A stretch of 64,000 nt of DNA from Gammaproteobacteria bacterium (GCA_016718385.1 JADKDK010000006.1:1-64000); one strand, 5' to 3'; shown: positions 41,832 through 50,724, counted from the stretch's first letter. Made by a program: numbers and translations. The notes: generated by a model not told the origin, from the sequence alone.

Positions 41832-43211
41832 ATGCAGAAAACAACGCAGTCGATCGTTGCCGGGTTCACGCTCTGGCTGGCCTGCACCGTGACTCAGGCC
41901 GCGACAGACGAGCAGGCAGCCGCTCTGCTCGGCACGTCGCTGACGCCGTGGGGCGCGGAGGTCGCCGGTACACCGGACGGCAGCTATCCCGCCTACGAGG
42001 GCGGTCTGCGGGAACCACCCGCTGGCTTCGATCCCAAGAGCGGCATGTGGCCGGACCCCTGGCCCGAAGACAAGCCGTTGTTCTCGATCGACGCGAAGAA
42101 CATGGAGCAGTACCGCGACCGGCTCATGGAGGCGCAGATGGAACTGATGCGCCGCTTCCCGAGTTACCGCATCGACATCTACCCGACGCGCCGCAGCGTG
42201 ATGATGCCGGAACACGCTGCCGACAGCGCGCTGGCCAACGCGCGCAATCCGGAGTGCAAGACCAGCCCCGACGGGGTCGGGCTCTATGGTTGCTGGGGGG
42301 GCACGCCGTTCCCGATCCCGAAGACCGGCTACGAGGCCATGTGGAACCACCTGCTGACGTACACCTCGCCGGGTGAAACCAACAGCGCCGGCTATCTGGT
42401 CAACGCCAATGGCGCGATCACGATGCTGCTGCTGTCACAGTCGATTGCCGATTACCCGTATTTCAATTCGCAGCAGAAGCCCTACGACGGCGCGGGCGCC
42501 TATTACCTGCGCTCCCTCTCCACGACCCTCGAACCCGCGCGCGAGACCGGTACGCAGACGCTGCTGTGGTATCCGCTGCGCTACGACACGGACGAGCAGC
42601 GCGCCTGGAGCTACCAGGCGGGACAGCGTCGCGTGCGACTGGCGCCGGAATTCGCCTACGACACCCCCGTGGCGCAGTTCGGCGGCGCCCTGTTCTTCGA
42701 CGAAATCAACCTGTTCGCGGGGCGGATGGACCGCTTCAAGTTCGAGCTGAAGGGCCGCAAGCTCATGTACATGCCGTACAACAACTACCGCATGCACCTG
42801 CTGCGCGGGGAACCGTCGCAGTTGTTCGGCCCCCATCATTTCCAGCCGGACAAGGTGCGCTACGAACTGCGCCGCGTGTGGATAGTCGAGGCGACACCGC
42901 TTCCCGGCGCTCGCCACATGGCCGCGAGGAAGCTTTTCTATCTCGACGAGGATTCGTGGATCGCGATCGCTTACGAGGGCTGGGACCAGGCGAACAAGCT
43001 GTTCCGGCTGCTGCTCAGCAACGGCATGGCGAACTATTTCACCGGCGGCATCCTGCAGGGGGCCTCGGTGCAGGCCTACGACCTGGCCCGCGGACAATAC
43101 GCGGGATTACAGGTGCTGATCGCGCCGCGCTGCTACATCCGCTACGGCCTGCCCCAGCAAACGGACGCCGATATGGCACCGGCGCGCATGGGTGCTCGCG
43201 GCATCCGCTGA
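41832..43211 (+). CDS. DUF1329-family exported protein
   Basis: 459 residues with a Sec leader (hydrophobic about 8-20, cleavage after T-Q-A). The family pattern is visible: L-G-x-x-L-T-P-W-G-A-E-x-A-G near residue 32, the tyrosine- and proline-rich middle, N-N-Y-R-M-H and the tail with R-V-W-I-V-E-A-T and R-K-L-F-Y-L-D-E-D-S-W. DUF1329 proteins are periplasmic or outer-membrane-associated and often cluster with DUF1302 porin-like proteins and steroid, terpene or hydrocarbon catabolism, probably in uptake. No DUF1302 partner is adjacent here. GGAG lies ten bases before ATG 41832. Confidence 0.85.
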   Translation: MQKTTQSIVAGFTLWLACTVTQAATDEQAAALLGTSLTPWGAEVAGTPDGSYPAYEGGLREPPAGFDPKSGMWPDPWPEDKPLFSIDAKNMEQYRDRLMEAQMELMRRFPSYRIDIYPTRRSVMMPEHAADSALANARNPECKTSPDGVGLYGCWGGTPFPIPKTGYEAMWNHLLTYTSPGETNSAGYLVNANGAITMLLLSQSIADYPYFNSQQKPYDGAGAYYLRSLSTTLEPARETGTQTLLWYPLRYDTDEQRAWSYQAGQRRVRLAPEFAYDTPVAQFGGALFFDEINLFAGRMDRFKFELKGRKLMYMPYNNYRMHLLRGEPSQLFGPHHFQPDKVRYELRRVWIVEATPLPGARHMAARKLFYLDEDSWIAIAYEGWDQANKLFRLLLSNGMANYFTGGILQGASVQAYDLARGQYAGLQVLIAPRCYIRYGLPQQTDADMAPARMGARGIR

Positions 43212-43262
43212 TGCGCTGCACGCGGCGGCACCGACCCGTTCGGCGCGCCGCCGATGCAACCC

Positions 43263-44036
43263 TCAGCGCATCAGCGCGCCGCCGTTCACGTTGTAGACCT
43301 GGCCATTGATCCAGCGACCGTCTTCAGACAACAGCATTGCCGCGACGCCGGCAATGTCCTCGGGACGACCGAGACGACGACCGGGAATTCGCGACATCAT
43401 GCCATCGAGCAATTGCTGGCTGAGCTGGCCGCTCTGCTGCATCTCCGGTGTCAGCGTGAACCCCGGCGCCACGCAGTTTGCCGTGATGCCCTCGCGCCCC
43501 CAGCGCGAGGCAACATGGCGCATGAAGGCGTTCAGCCCGCTCTTCGAGGTGCCGTAGGACGGCCGCACCGGTTCACCCGAATCCGCCGAGCCGGAGCTGG
43601 TGTAGACGATCGCGCCGCCGCCTCCCGCCAACAGGTGGGGCAGTACCGCACGCGTGCACAGCAGGTGGCCACGCAGGTTGATGGCGAGCGTGCGATCGAA
43701 CACCGCGAGGTCCACGTCGAGTGCATCGCTGTCCTGCATGATCGCGCGCAGGTCGGCCGCATTGATGTGGGCGCCGTCGAGCCCGCCGAGGCGTTCCACC
43801 GCGGCCGCCACCGCGGCATTGACCGACTCCTCGTCGGCGAGGTCGATGTAGACGGCGAAGGCCTCGCCCCCCATCGCCACGACTTCGTCCGCCACGGCCT
43901 TCGCACCGGCTTCGTTGATGTCCGCCGCGCAAACGCGCGCGCCTTCCGCGGCGAGCCGGCGTACCGTCGCGGCACCGATGCCGCTGCCCGAGCCGATGAC
44001 AATGATCGCCTTGTCCTGCAGCCTGTTGCCGTACAT
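43263..44036 (-). CDS. SDR-family oxidoreductase
   Basis: 257 residues; G-S-G-S-G-I-G at about 15-21, Asp after beta-2 (A-A-D-I-N) predicting NAD(H), and catalytic S-S-G-S ... Y-G-T-S-K. The N-N-A-G motif is H-I-N-A-A-D, so the structural Asn is displaced. The C-terminus N-G-Q-V-Y-N-V-N-G-G is standard. It is 14 bases downstream of the VOC gene on the same strand, in a leftward run that also includes the quinone reductase and another SDR. Confidence 0.85.
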   Translation of the reverse strand: MYGNRLQDKAIIVIGSGSGIGAATVRRLAAEGARVCAADINEAGAKAVADEVVAMGGEAFAVYIDLADEESVNAAVAAAVERLGGLDGAHINAADLRAIMQDSDALDVDLAVFDRTLAINLRGHLLCTRAVLPHLLAGGGGAIVYTSSGSADSGEPVRPSYGTSKSGLNAFMRHVASRWGREGITANCVAPGFTLTPEMQQSGQLSQQLLDGMMSRIPGRRLGRPEDIAGVAAMLLSEDGRWINGQVYNVNGGALMR

Positions 44037-44050
44037 GGTGAGACTCCCGA

Positions 44051-44458
44051 TCAGGCCGCGAGCATCTGGACGACTTCGATCAGGCGACCGTCCACGTCCG
44101 CCACGAAGCCGACGCGGACACCGTGCTCCGGATCGTCCTTGGGTGACTGAATGATCTTGCCGCCTGCTGCCGGTACACGTGCCACCAATTCATCGACGTT
44201 GGACGTCATGAAACCGAGGATCACGTCGCTCGAGGCAGGCGCCGGACGCCGGGGCCACTTCCAGATCACCAGCGGCAGATCGCCTTCCATGCTCGCGCCC
44301 TTGACCATGATGATTTCCGACATCGGCTCGCCGGCAACGTCAGACTGCACGCGCTGGAATTCCTTGTAATCGAATACCGTCTTGTAGAAATCGGCGGTCC
44401 GATCCAGATCATCGACGACGATCTTGGTGAAGCTGTAATTGTTGCTCAGGGTGCTCAT
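44051..44458 (-). CDS. VOC/glyoxalase-fold protein
   Basis: 135 residues, a single VOC domain (F-T-K-I-V-V-D-D-L-D-R-T-A-D-F-Y ... F-V-A-D-V-D-G-R-L-I-E-V-V-Q). It is paralogous to the VOC gene at 27475, sharing the strand order and the D-L-D and E-V-V-Q landmarks. ATG 44458 follows GGAGAAGG. It lies between the quinone reductase (67 bases upstream) and the SDR (14 bases downstream), so probably cotranscribed with them. Confidence 0.83.
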   Translation of the reverse strand: MSTLSNNYSFTKIVVDDLDRTADFYKTVFDYKEFQRVQSDVAGEPMSEIIMVKGASMEGDLPLVIWKWPRRPAPASSDVILGFMTSNVDELVARVPAAGGKIIQSPKDDPEHGVRVGFVADVDGRLIEVVQMLAA

Positions 44459-44525
44459 GAACCTTCTCCATTCGATTGTTGCAGGGAAGACGGCATGCTG
44501 CGCAGGCAGCCCGCCGTGATGCACA

Positions 44526-45509
44526 TCAGAGATCCGCGACTTTCAGCACGATCTTGCCGCGATTGTGGCCGCCCTGGATCAGGCGATGCGCCTCGGCCGC
44601 CTCGCGCAGCGCGAACTCGCGCAGCGGCGGCAGCTTCACGTGGCCGGCGACCAGCAGCTCGCCGATCTTCGTCAGCGTGGGCCCGCAGCCGATGTCGGTC
44701 ATCGTCGAGAACACGCGCTTCACGCCCCTGGCCGCGCCTTCGGCCGCGGCCGCCGGGATGTCGCCGTCATCGGTCAGTGTCGGGATGCTCACGAAGGTGC
44801 CGCCCGGGCGCACCAGGTCCAGCCCGTGCGGCAGCGTGCTCACGCCCACCGCATCCATCAGGTAATCGAGCCCGCCCGGCGCCCATGCGGCCACGGCCTC
44901 GGCGATGCTCTCCTGGCGGTAGTCGATCACGCGTTCGACGCCGAGCTCGCGCAGGTACTCGACGTTCGGCGTGCTGCAGGTGGCCGCCACGTGCGCACCG
45001 GCCCAGCGCGCGAACTGCACCGCGAAACCACCCAGTCCGCCCGAGCCGCCGTGGATCAGGGCACGCTGTCCGGCCTTCAGCTCGCCGCGATCGAACAGGC
45101 CCTGCCACGCGGTGAGCGCGGCGACGGGCAGCGCAGCGGCCTGCGCGAAACTCAGCCCCGACGGCATGTGCGCCACGCGGTCCGCATTCGCGATCGCGTA
45201 TTGCGCGTAGCTGCCCTGGCCGCCCTGGCCATGATTGGTGGGGGTGAACACGCGGTCGCCGACATTGAAACCGCTGACGCCGGGGCCCAGCTTGTCGACC
45301 ACGCCCGCGGCGTCGAAGCCGATGATGTAGGGGAATACGTAGGGACGAAACGCCGCGAGCATGCCCTGGCGGTTCTTCCAGTCGGCGGGGTTCACGCCGG
45401 CGTAGGCCACGCGGATGCGCACTTCGCCGGGGCCCGGCTCGGGCGTGGCGATCTCGCCGTATTGCAGGACCTCTGGGCCACCGGTCTCGTTGATGATCAT
45501 CGCAAACAT
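44526..45509 (-). CDS. Zinc-independent quinone oxidoreductase/MDR-family reductase
   Basis: 327 residues of the medium-chain dehydrogenase superfamily without the catalytic-Zn ligands. G-V-N-P-A-D-W-K near residue 40, G-F-D-A-A-G-V-V, the nucleotide motif H-G-G-S-G-G-L-G-G (about 153) and R-G-K-I-V-L at the end are typical of NADPH:quinone reductase/enone reductase (QOR) proteins. It would reduce a quinone or an activated C=C bond. AGGAG eight bases upstream supports ATG 45509. The SDR at 45530 is 20 bases upstream on the same strand. Confidence 0.87.
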   Translation of the reverse strand: MFAMIINETGGPEVLQYGEIATPEPGPGEVRIRVAYAGVNPADWKNRQGMLAAFRPYVFPYIIGFDAAGVVDKLGPGVSGFNVGDRVFTPTNHGQGGQGSYAQYAIANADRVAHMPSGLSFAQAAALPVAALTAWQGLFDRGELKAGQRALIHGGSGGLGGFAVQFARWAGAHVAATCSTPNVEYLRELGVERVIDYRQESIAEAVAAWAPGGLDYLMDAVGVSTLPHGLDLVRPGGTFVSIPTLTDDGDIPAAAAEGAARGVKRVFSTMTDIGCGPTLTKIGELLVAGHVKLPPLREFALREAAEAHRLIQGGHNRGKIVLKVADL

Positions 45510-45529
45510 GGGATTTTCTCCTGTGTCGT

Positions 45530-46399
45530 TCAGCTGCCTTCGCCCGACGCCACGATCGCCGGATGCGCGTAGGGCGGGATCACCGGATCCTCGATGCGCT
45601 CGCGCCCGTCCAGCGAGTGGACCGGCAGTTTGTGCGCCAGCGGGAAGTGCAGGCTGTAGGCGGTGAGCCCGGTGCGCTCGCGCGCCGGCCGGTGGCACAG
45701 CGCGAGCCCGGTCTCGACGATGTACTCGATGCGCTCCGACGGGTATTCCTCGGGAATCAGGTCGACGGCGCCCGGCGTGCGGATCGCGGTGCTGGGCGCA
45801 AGCGTGTTCACGGCGATATTGTCGGGCAGCAGCTCGGCGGCCAAACCCTGCGTCATGCGATGCACGGCGGCCTTGATGGCCGCGTAGACCGTGGCGCCGC
45901 CATGAGTGGCCCATTCGTCGTAGGGCCGTCCGGGCGGCTGCGCCGTGACCGAACCGAGCACCACGATCCAGCCCGCGCCGCGCTTGCGCATCTCGGGCAC
46001 GGCCTTCTGCACCAGCGCGAACGGCGCGCGCAGGTAATGCTGGATGGTGCGATCGAAAATCTCGAGCGGCATCTCCGCCGTGTGCGCGTATTCCGCCTTG
46101 CCGCCGCTGTGGATCAGGATGTCGAGGCCGCCGGCGAGATCCACCGCGCGTCCGACCAGGCCGTCCACGTCGGACGCGTTCTCGATGTCGGCAACCAGCG
46201 GCATCGCGCGTCCGCCCACCGCCTCGATCAGCGCCACCGTCTCGCGCAGTGTGCCGGCGTACTGGCCGGCTGTGTCCAGGCTGCGCGCGCTCACGAGCAC
46301 CGTGGCACCCTCGGCCGCGAGACGCTGCGCGAGCGCGCGGCCGATGCCGCGGCTGGCACCGGTCACCAGAGCGATCTTTCCTTCGAGTAACTTGGCCAT
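45530..46399 (-). CDS. SDR-family oxidoreductase
   Basis: 289 residues; TGASRGIG at 14-21, I-H-S-G-G instead of N-N-A-G, and active site S-V-T ... Y-A-A-I-K after a 17-residue insertion (R-P-Y-D-E-W-A-T-H-G-G). The C-terminus lacks the D-G-G loop and ends with S-L-D-G-R-E-R-I, parallel to R-G-L-D-G-K-P-M in the SDR at 9363. The two are paralogues with a remodelled substrate side. First gene of the leftward set 45530, 44526, 44051, 43263. Confidence 0.82.
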   Translation of the reverse strand: MAKLLEGKIALVTGASRGIGRALAQRLAAEGATVLVSARSLDTAGQYAGTLRETVALIEAVGGRAMPLVADIENASDVDGLVGRAVDLAGGLDILIHSGGKAEYAHTAEMPLEIFDRTIQHYLRAPFALVQKAVPEMRKRGAGWIVVLGSVTAQPPGRPYDEWATHGGATVYAAIKAAVHRMTQGLAAELLPDNIAVNTLAPSTAIRTPGAVDLIPEEYPSERIEYIVETGLALCHRPARERTGLTAYSLHFPLAHKLPVHSLDGRERIEDPVIPPYAHPAIVASGEGS

Positions 46400-46430
46400 T
46401 TTCCTACCTCTTCCTGGTTCTCAGCATGGA

Positions 46431-46446
46431 TCGGCATTCATGCCGA
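46431..46446. repeat. REP-like hairpin TCGGCA-N4-TGCCGA
   Basis: A perfect 6-bp stem with a TTCA loop between two genes; the same element occurs at 47553 and 60909. Confidence 0.55.
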
Positions 46447-46486
46447 CAGGTGCCTTTCCGATTCTGTCGTCGCCATGAATGGCGGC

Positions 46487-47521
46487 CTACAGCACGATCA
46501 GGCTGTGCGCCACCGGCGCGAACGCGTGGCACAACGCGGTGTCGATGATCTGCGCACCCGACTCCGGATCGAACCAGCGGTCGATATGCGCCCAGTGGTG
46601 CGGATGCACCATGTAATCCACGTTCAGTCCGTCGAGCGTCGCGTACTCCTGCTCCCACACGAAACTCCAGGGCGCGCAGTCCGGCGCGTCCCACGCGAGC
46701 GCCACGGCGCGGCTGAGGCGCCAGTTGAGGATCGCCGGGATCTGGGCGGCCATCTCGAGGGTGTCGCGCGCGAAACGTGCCTGCAGCTCCGGGGAAACAC
46801 CCGGCAGCAGGCGGAACAGCGCCGTGCGCTTGACGCCGCTGGCGAGCGCGGGTGCGCGTGCACCGGCGCCCAGGGTCTCGAGGCCCAGAGCGGCGCGCGC
46901 GCGGCAGTGTCGATCCAGCGCGGGCAGCAGTTGCTCGCGCCAGAACGACGAGGCGCGCGCCGCCTCGGCCGTGGCGCGGTCGGGGTACACGAGGTCCCAC
47001 GTGTAATGGCCGGCGCCGTAATCGGGCACGAAGTTCGCTGCAAGGCTCACCGTACCCAGGCCGGGCAGTTCCGTCGCGGCGCGCTCCAGCAGCGCGACAA
47101 AGGCGGCGCGCTCCGCTGTAGTGATGTCGTTCTTCAGGCAGAGCTGCGCGGTCTCGCGCCAGGCGACCGGCTGGCAGCGGTACGCCGTGGTGTCCTCGGG
47201 CCCCGGCAACGCCGCATCAGCCGGCACCAGGTAATGCCGCTCGCGCCCGAGCACGAACGTGTCGAGCTCGGCCCAGAAAGCCACGACGGCGGGATCCCCC
47301 GAGGCATAGCGCGCGGCCCAGAAAGCGCCCGCGTCGGCCAGCGACCAGCGCAGCCAGAGGGTGTTGGGCTGGTCCTGCAGTCGCAGCGGCGGGGAGACCA
47401 GTTCGTCGATCAGCGTCAGGCCTCGCGCCGCTGCGCCGGGCAGGTAGCGCTCCCGCAGCATGGTCCGCAGGCGCGGCAGGTCCGCAGGGGCGACGTCGAT
47501 ACGATCCTGGACAACGATCAT
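46487..47521 (-). CDS. Dabb (stress-responsive A/B barrel) domain protein
   Basis: 344 residues built from about three ferredoxin-like alpha/beta units. The third is clearest: K-R-T-A-L-F-R-L, then W-S-F-V-W-E-Q-E-Y and Y-M-V-H-P-H-H-W-A-H-I-D-R-W-F, which is the Dabb signature (a Y-x-x-H-P-x-H helix). The first unit begins M-I-V-V-Q-D-R-I-D-V and contains NTLWLRWSL. Dabb proteins include monooxygenase-like and cyclase-like enzymes and often simply bind hydrophobic ligands. It is flanked by REP-like hairpins and sits alone between two SDR genes. Confidence 0.7.
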   Translation of the reverse strand: MIVVQDRIDVAPADLPRLRTMLRERYLPGAAARGLTLIDELVSPPLRLQDQPNTLWLRWSLADAGAFWAARYASGDPAVVAFWAELDTFVLGRERHYLVPADAALPGPEDTTAYRCQPVAWRETAQLCLKNDITTAERAAFVALLERAATELPGLGTVSLAANFVPDYGAGHYTWDLVYPDRATAEAARASSFWREQLLPALDRHCRARAALGLETLGAGARAPALASGVKRTALFRLLPGVSPELQARFARDTLEMAAQIPAILNWRLSRAVALAWDAPDCAPWSFVWEQEYATLDGLNVDYMVHPHHWAHIDRWFDPESGAQIIDTALCHAFAPVAHSLIVL

Positions 47522-47552
47522 GTGCAGCCTCTCGTCTGATTTTCGATGCGGG

Positions 47553-47568
47553 TCGGCAATCGTGCCGA
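47553..47568. repeat. REP-like hairpin TCGGCA-N4-TGCCGA
   Basis: Second copy of the 6-bp stem element, here with an ATCG loop, 30 bases upstream of the Dabb gene. Confidence 0.5.
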
Positions 47569-47602
47569 TTGCGAGCCGGCGGGTTGGGTGGTGCCGGTTC
47601 CT

Positions 47603-47651
47603 TGCCGGGCTGAAGCCCGACCCACGAGTCCCTGTCGGGCTGAAGCCCGAC
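47603..47651. repeat. Pair of GTAG-type REP elements
   Basis: Two direct copies of a hairpin built on GGGCT-GA-AGCCC lie 30 bases apart; the second, read on the minus strand, is GTAGGTCGGGCTTCAGC followed by CCGAC, the common GTAG REP core. They lie between the Dabb and SDR genes. Confidence 0.7.
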
Positions 47652-47686
47652 CTACGGGGGCCGCCCGACCCACAGGTTTTGGCGCG

Positions 47687-48547
47687 CTAGTGCGCGCCGA
47701 GCAGGGCTAGCGTTTCCGCGGCCAGCTGCGGCTTGTTGAGCCCGGAGAGGTGCGCGGCGCGCTGGCGCGCGAACTCCGCGGTGATCTCCGGGTGCGTCGA
47801 GACCCAGAACTCGCCGGCGGCAACCTGGCGCAGGATGCGCTGCGCCGCCTCCAGCCCGCTGATGCCGGACTCGGCCAGCATCGCGCGCATGGCTTCGCGG
47901 TGATGCGCCACCATGGGGTCGGTGCCGGGCTTCGAATCCTCGAAGATGCGCGTGGCCACGGGACCGGGCAGGATCGCCGACACCTGGATCGGCGCCTTCT
48001 TCACCTGCATCTCCAGGCTGAGGCATTCGCTGAACGCGAGCACCGCGTGCTTGCTCATGATGTACGAGGTCTGCACCGGCATCGTGCTGAGTCCGCCGAT
48101 CGAGGAAGTGTTGGCAATGAAGGCGGGCTTGCCGGCGGCGATCATGCGCGGGGCAAAGGCCCGCACGCCGTGCACCATCGCGTTGATGTTGATCGCGAGC
48201 GTCTTGTCCCAGGTCGCGGCAGACATCTCCCAGACGAAGCCCAGCGTCTCGACACCCGCGTTGTTCATCAGCAGGCGCACGTCACCCCAGGTCTCGTGCG
48301 TGATCGCGGCGAGCCGGTCGATCGCGGCGGCATCGGTGACATCGGTGGGAACGGCCATCGCCTCGCCACCCGCGGCGCGGATCCCGGCCACGACCCCTTC
48401 CATGCGCTCCACCGCGATATCCGCGAGCACCACCTTCATGCCCAGCGCCGCCGCGTGCCGCGCCAGGCCCTCGCCAATCCCCGAGGCCGCGCCGGTGATC
48501 ACCGCCACGCCGCCACCGAATACCGCGCGTTCCTTATCCATGTTCAT
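47687..48547 (-). CDS. SDR-family oxidoreductase
   Basis: 286 residues; TGAASGIG at about 19-26, Asp after beta-2 (L-A-D-I-A), N-N-A-G-V, catalytic S-S-I-G-G ... Y-I-M-S-K. The unusual C-terminal 60 residues have no D-G-G; the end is helical (L-A-A-E-T-L-A-L-L-G-A-H), as in SDRs clustered with carboxylic-acid and terpene catabolism. ATG 48547 is adjacent to GAGGAG; ATG 48541 is an alternative. The CTTA-N4-TAAG palindrome at 48668 lies 120 bases upstream. Confidence 0.83.
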   Translation of the reverse strand: MNMDKERAVFGGGVAVITGAASGIGEGLARHAAALGMKVVLADIAVERMEGVVAGIRAAGGEAMAVPTDVTDAAAIDRLAAITHETWGDVRLLMNNAGVETLGFVWEMSAATWDKTLAININAMVHGVRAFAPRMIAAGKPAFIANTSSIGGLSTMPVQTSYIMSKHAVLAFSECLSLEMQVKKAPIQVSAILPGPVATRIFEDSKPGTDPMVAHHREAMRAMLAESGISGLEAAQRILRQVAAGEFWVSTHPEITAEFARQRAAHLSGLNKPQLAAETLALLGAH

Positions 48548-48667
48548 GGCTCTCCTCGACCGAAGATTATTGTTCGAACGGTACAGCCTAGGCGACTGCA
48601 GGCCGGGCGACATCACCCGTTCCGACTAGACGGGAAAGCCGCCGCGCCCATTCAGCCCGACTGTTTA

Positions 48668-48681
48668 ACTTATATCTAAGT
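48668..48681. promoter_or_regulatory. CTTA-N4-TAAG palindrome upstream of SDR
   Basis: ACTTATATCTAAGT, 10 of 10 half-site matches, in the AT-rich part of the 226-base gap before the SDR at 47687-48547. Confidence 0.5.
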
Positions 48682-48773
48682 GAAGTGCAATCGCCGCGGC
48701 CTGCCCGAACGGGCTGGCGCCACCGCCGCTGACCGGCCGGGGCACGAAGCCCGCGACCGGCCGAGCGCCCCGT

Positions 48774-50489
48774 TCAGGCGAGCGCGGGGCTCAGGAACTC
48801 GCCCGGCATCGCGCCCGTGAACCGGCTGCCGTCGAAGGTGGACACGCCGTTGACCAGCGTTAGGCGCATCGGTGCCGGCGGACGCGTGAAACGCCACGTG
48901 GTGCCGCCCTTGCCGTCCGGCACGTCGAAGCGCTTCTCCATCTTGCGGTACTGCACCTCGTCGAGGTCGAACACCGCGATGTCCGCGCGCTTGCCGACCC
49001 TGATCTCGCCGCGGTCGTGCAGGTTGAAGAAATTCGCGAGCTTGCCGGTCATCACGTGGATCGCCTGTTCCAGCGTGATGCGGTTCTCCTTCACGTACTT
49101 GCTGAACAGCAGGATGTTCTCGCCACCGCCGCAGAGCATCTGCAGGTGGGCGCCTGCATCGGAGATGTTGCCCACCGTCTTCGCGTCGAGCAGCAGCCGC
49201 GTCGTGAGCGCCTCGTCCTTGGGGAAGGGCGCCATGTGCACGGTGGAATGCGTGCCGTTCTCCAGGATCCACTGCGCCATCGCGTCGGAGCGGTGCAGGC
49301 CGCGGCTCTGCGCGAATTCCTCCAGCGTGATATCGACCGGACCCGCGCCGTTTGCCGAGTCCAGCAGGAACAGGTCCTGCGGATTGTTCATCGGAGAATG
49401 CTTCCACGCCCGGGTGTCCCAGGACTCGCGTGCCCGCGCCCGCCAGTGGGGATCAGCCAGCAGGCGGGCCTTCTCCTCGTGCGTCTCGGCCAGCACCACC
49501 TCATGCCACACGTAGTCGTTCGACTGCGCGAAGATCAGCGACTTCACCAGGCTGAGCGTGCTGGTCGGCGAGACGTGCGCATAGCCCGGCCACAGGTCCA
49601 CGCCGGCCTCCTGCATCTTCTTCACCGAGGCTTCCATCGCCGGCAGGATGTCCTTCTGGAACTCCAGCGTGGGAATCGCACCGGCGATCTGGACGCGTGT
49701 CCCGCGCCCTTTCAGCAGGCGCTCCAGGCGCTCCAGCGACTGGGGGCCGGTCTTGCGCATGGCGGTATCCACGATGACCTGGTAGCTCGCCGCCGGGTAG
49801 CGCTCCAGCACGTCGAACAGCGCCCTGAACTCCGCGTCGTCGGCCACCAGGGTCGGGATCTGGCGGTTGTTGCCGTCGTGGTCGTGCATGTTGTCCGAGA
49901 GCCCGAGCGCGCCGGCGCCGAGCGCGTCCTCGAGCAGTTCCGCCATGCGCGCGATCTCCGCCGGCGTGGCCACGCGCTCCCATGCCTCGAGCCCCATCAC
50001 CGCGAGGCGGATGGCGATGTGGCCCACGAAAATCGCATAGTTAGCCGGCACCCTGACTTTGCTGGTCAGCGAGGCCTTGTACTCCGACCATTTCTCCCAG
50101 TCCCACGGCACGTTCTCGAGGAACGGACCGATCGGGATGTCCTCGAAGAACGAGAAGATTTTCACCATCTCCAGCCGAGCGGCCTTGTCGCGCGACATGG
50201 GTGCGGCGGCGAAACCGCAGTTGCCGAGGATGATCGTGGTCGCGCCATTACCGGGCAGCGGATCGAGGTCGGGCTGCCACCACATCGTGGCGTCGTAATG
50301 GGTGTGAGCCTCGATAAAGCCGGGCGTCACGTAGCAGCCGCTGGCATCGTGCACCTCTTCTCCGGCGCGCGGAGCAAGCCCCCGACCGATCTCCGAGATC
50401 AGGCCCGCCGTCACGCGCACATCGGCCGCGCAGGCCGCGGTGCCGGTGCCGTCGATGACCGTGCCGCCGCGAATCAGGATGTCTGCCAT
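48774..50489 (-). CDS. N-acyl-D-amino-acid deacylase/D-aminoacylase-type amidohydrolase
   Basis: 571 residues of the amidohydrolase-3 family. I-R-G-G-T-V-I-D-G-T-G opens the small beta domain; the metal site is E-A-H-T-H-Y-D-A (about 60-67). N-C-G-F is next, and the tail has G-E-I-R-V-G-K-R-A-D-I-A-V-F-D. The name reflects annotation habit: relatives act on N-acyl-D-amino acids, dihydropyrimidines or lactones. GGAG is five bases before ATG 50489. A perfect 10-bp inverted repeat lies 46-70 bases upstream of the start. Confidence 0.83.
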   Translation of the reverse strand: MADILIRGGTVIDGTGTAACAADVRVTAGLISEIGRGLAPRAGEEVHDASGCYVTPGFIEAHTHYDATMWWQPDLDPLPGNGATTIILGNCGFAAAPMSRDKAARLEMVKIFSFFEDIPIGPFLENVPWDWEKWSEYKASLTSKVRVPANYAIFVGHIAIRLAVMGLEAWERVATPAEIARMAELLEDALGAGALGLSDNMHDHDGNNRQIPTLVADDAEFRALFDVLERYPAASYQVIVDTAMRKTGPQSLERLERLLKGRGTRVQIAGAIPTLEFQKDILPAMEASVKKMQEAGVDLWPGYAHVSPTSTLSLVKSLIFAQSNDYVWHEVVLAETHEEKARLLADPHWRARARESWDTRAWKHSPMNNPQDLFLLDSANGAGPVDITLEEFAQSRGLHRSDAMAQWILENGTHSTVHMAPFPKDEALTTRLLLDAKTVGNISDAGAHLQMLCGGGENILLFSKYVKENRITLEQAIHVMTGKLANFFNLHDRGEIRVGKRADIAVFDLDEVQYRKMEKRFDVPDGKGGTTWRFTRPPAPMRLTLVNGVSTFDGSRFTGAMPGEFLSPALA

Positions 50490-50534
50490 GGTTGCTCCCC
50501 GCTTCATGGTGGGTGATTGGATGCCGCGCAGACG

Positions 50535-50559
50535 ATATTCCGAATACCCTTCGGAATAT
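50535..50559. promoter_or_regulatory. Perfect 10-bp inverted repeat in divergent promoter
   Basis: ATATTCCGAA and TTCGGAATAT are separated by five bases, the strongest palindrome seen in an intergenic region here. It lies 46 bases upstream of the amidohydrolase start and 165 bases upstream of the divergent SDR. It differs from both operator families described and has no T-run, so an operator is more likely than a terminator. Confidence 0.55.
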
Positions 50560-50724
50560 AGGCGAACACAATTACAATTTGTTAACGCGGGGCGGGCCGG
50601 CGAAGTTCCACAGGCTCGAACGACCCGGCCGCATGGTGCGAACATCAGCCATATGGATTAGATCGCCCGACGGCGGCACCTCTATACTCCCGCTTCCTCG
50701 AGACCACACCAGGGAAGTACAGGC

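Noticed and set aside
50573..50588. TACAAT-TTGT-TAACGC as a further TACAAC-type operator
   Set aside because: The right half does not match; the nearby 10-bp inverted repeat is the significant structure.
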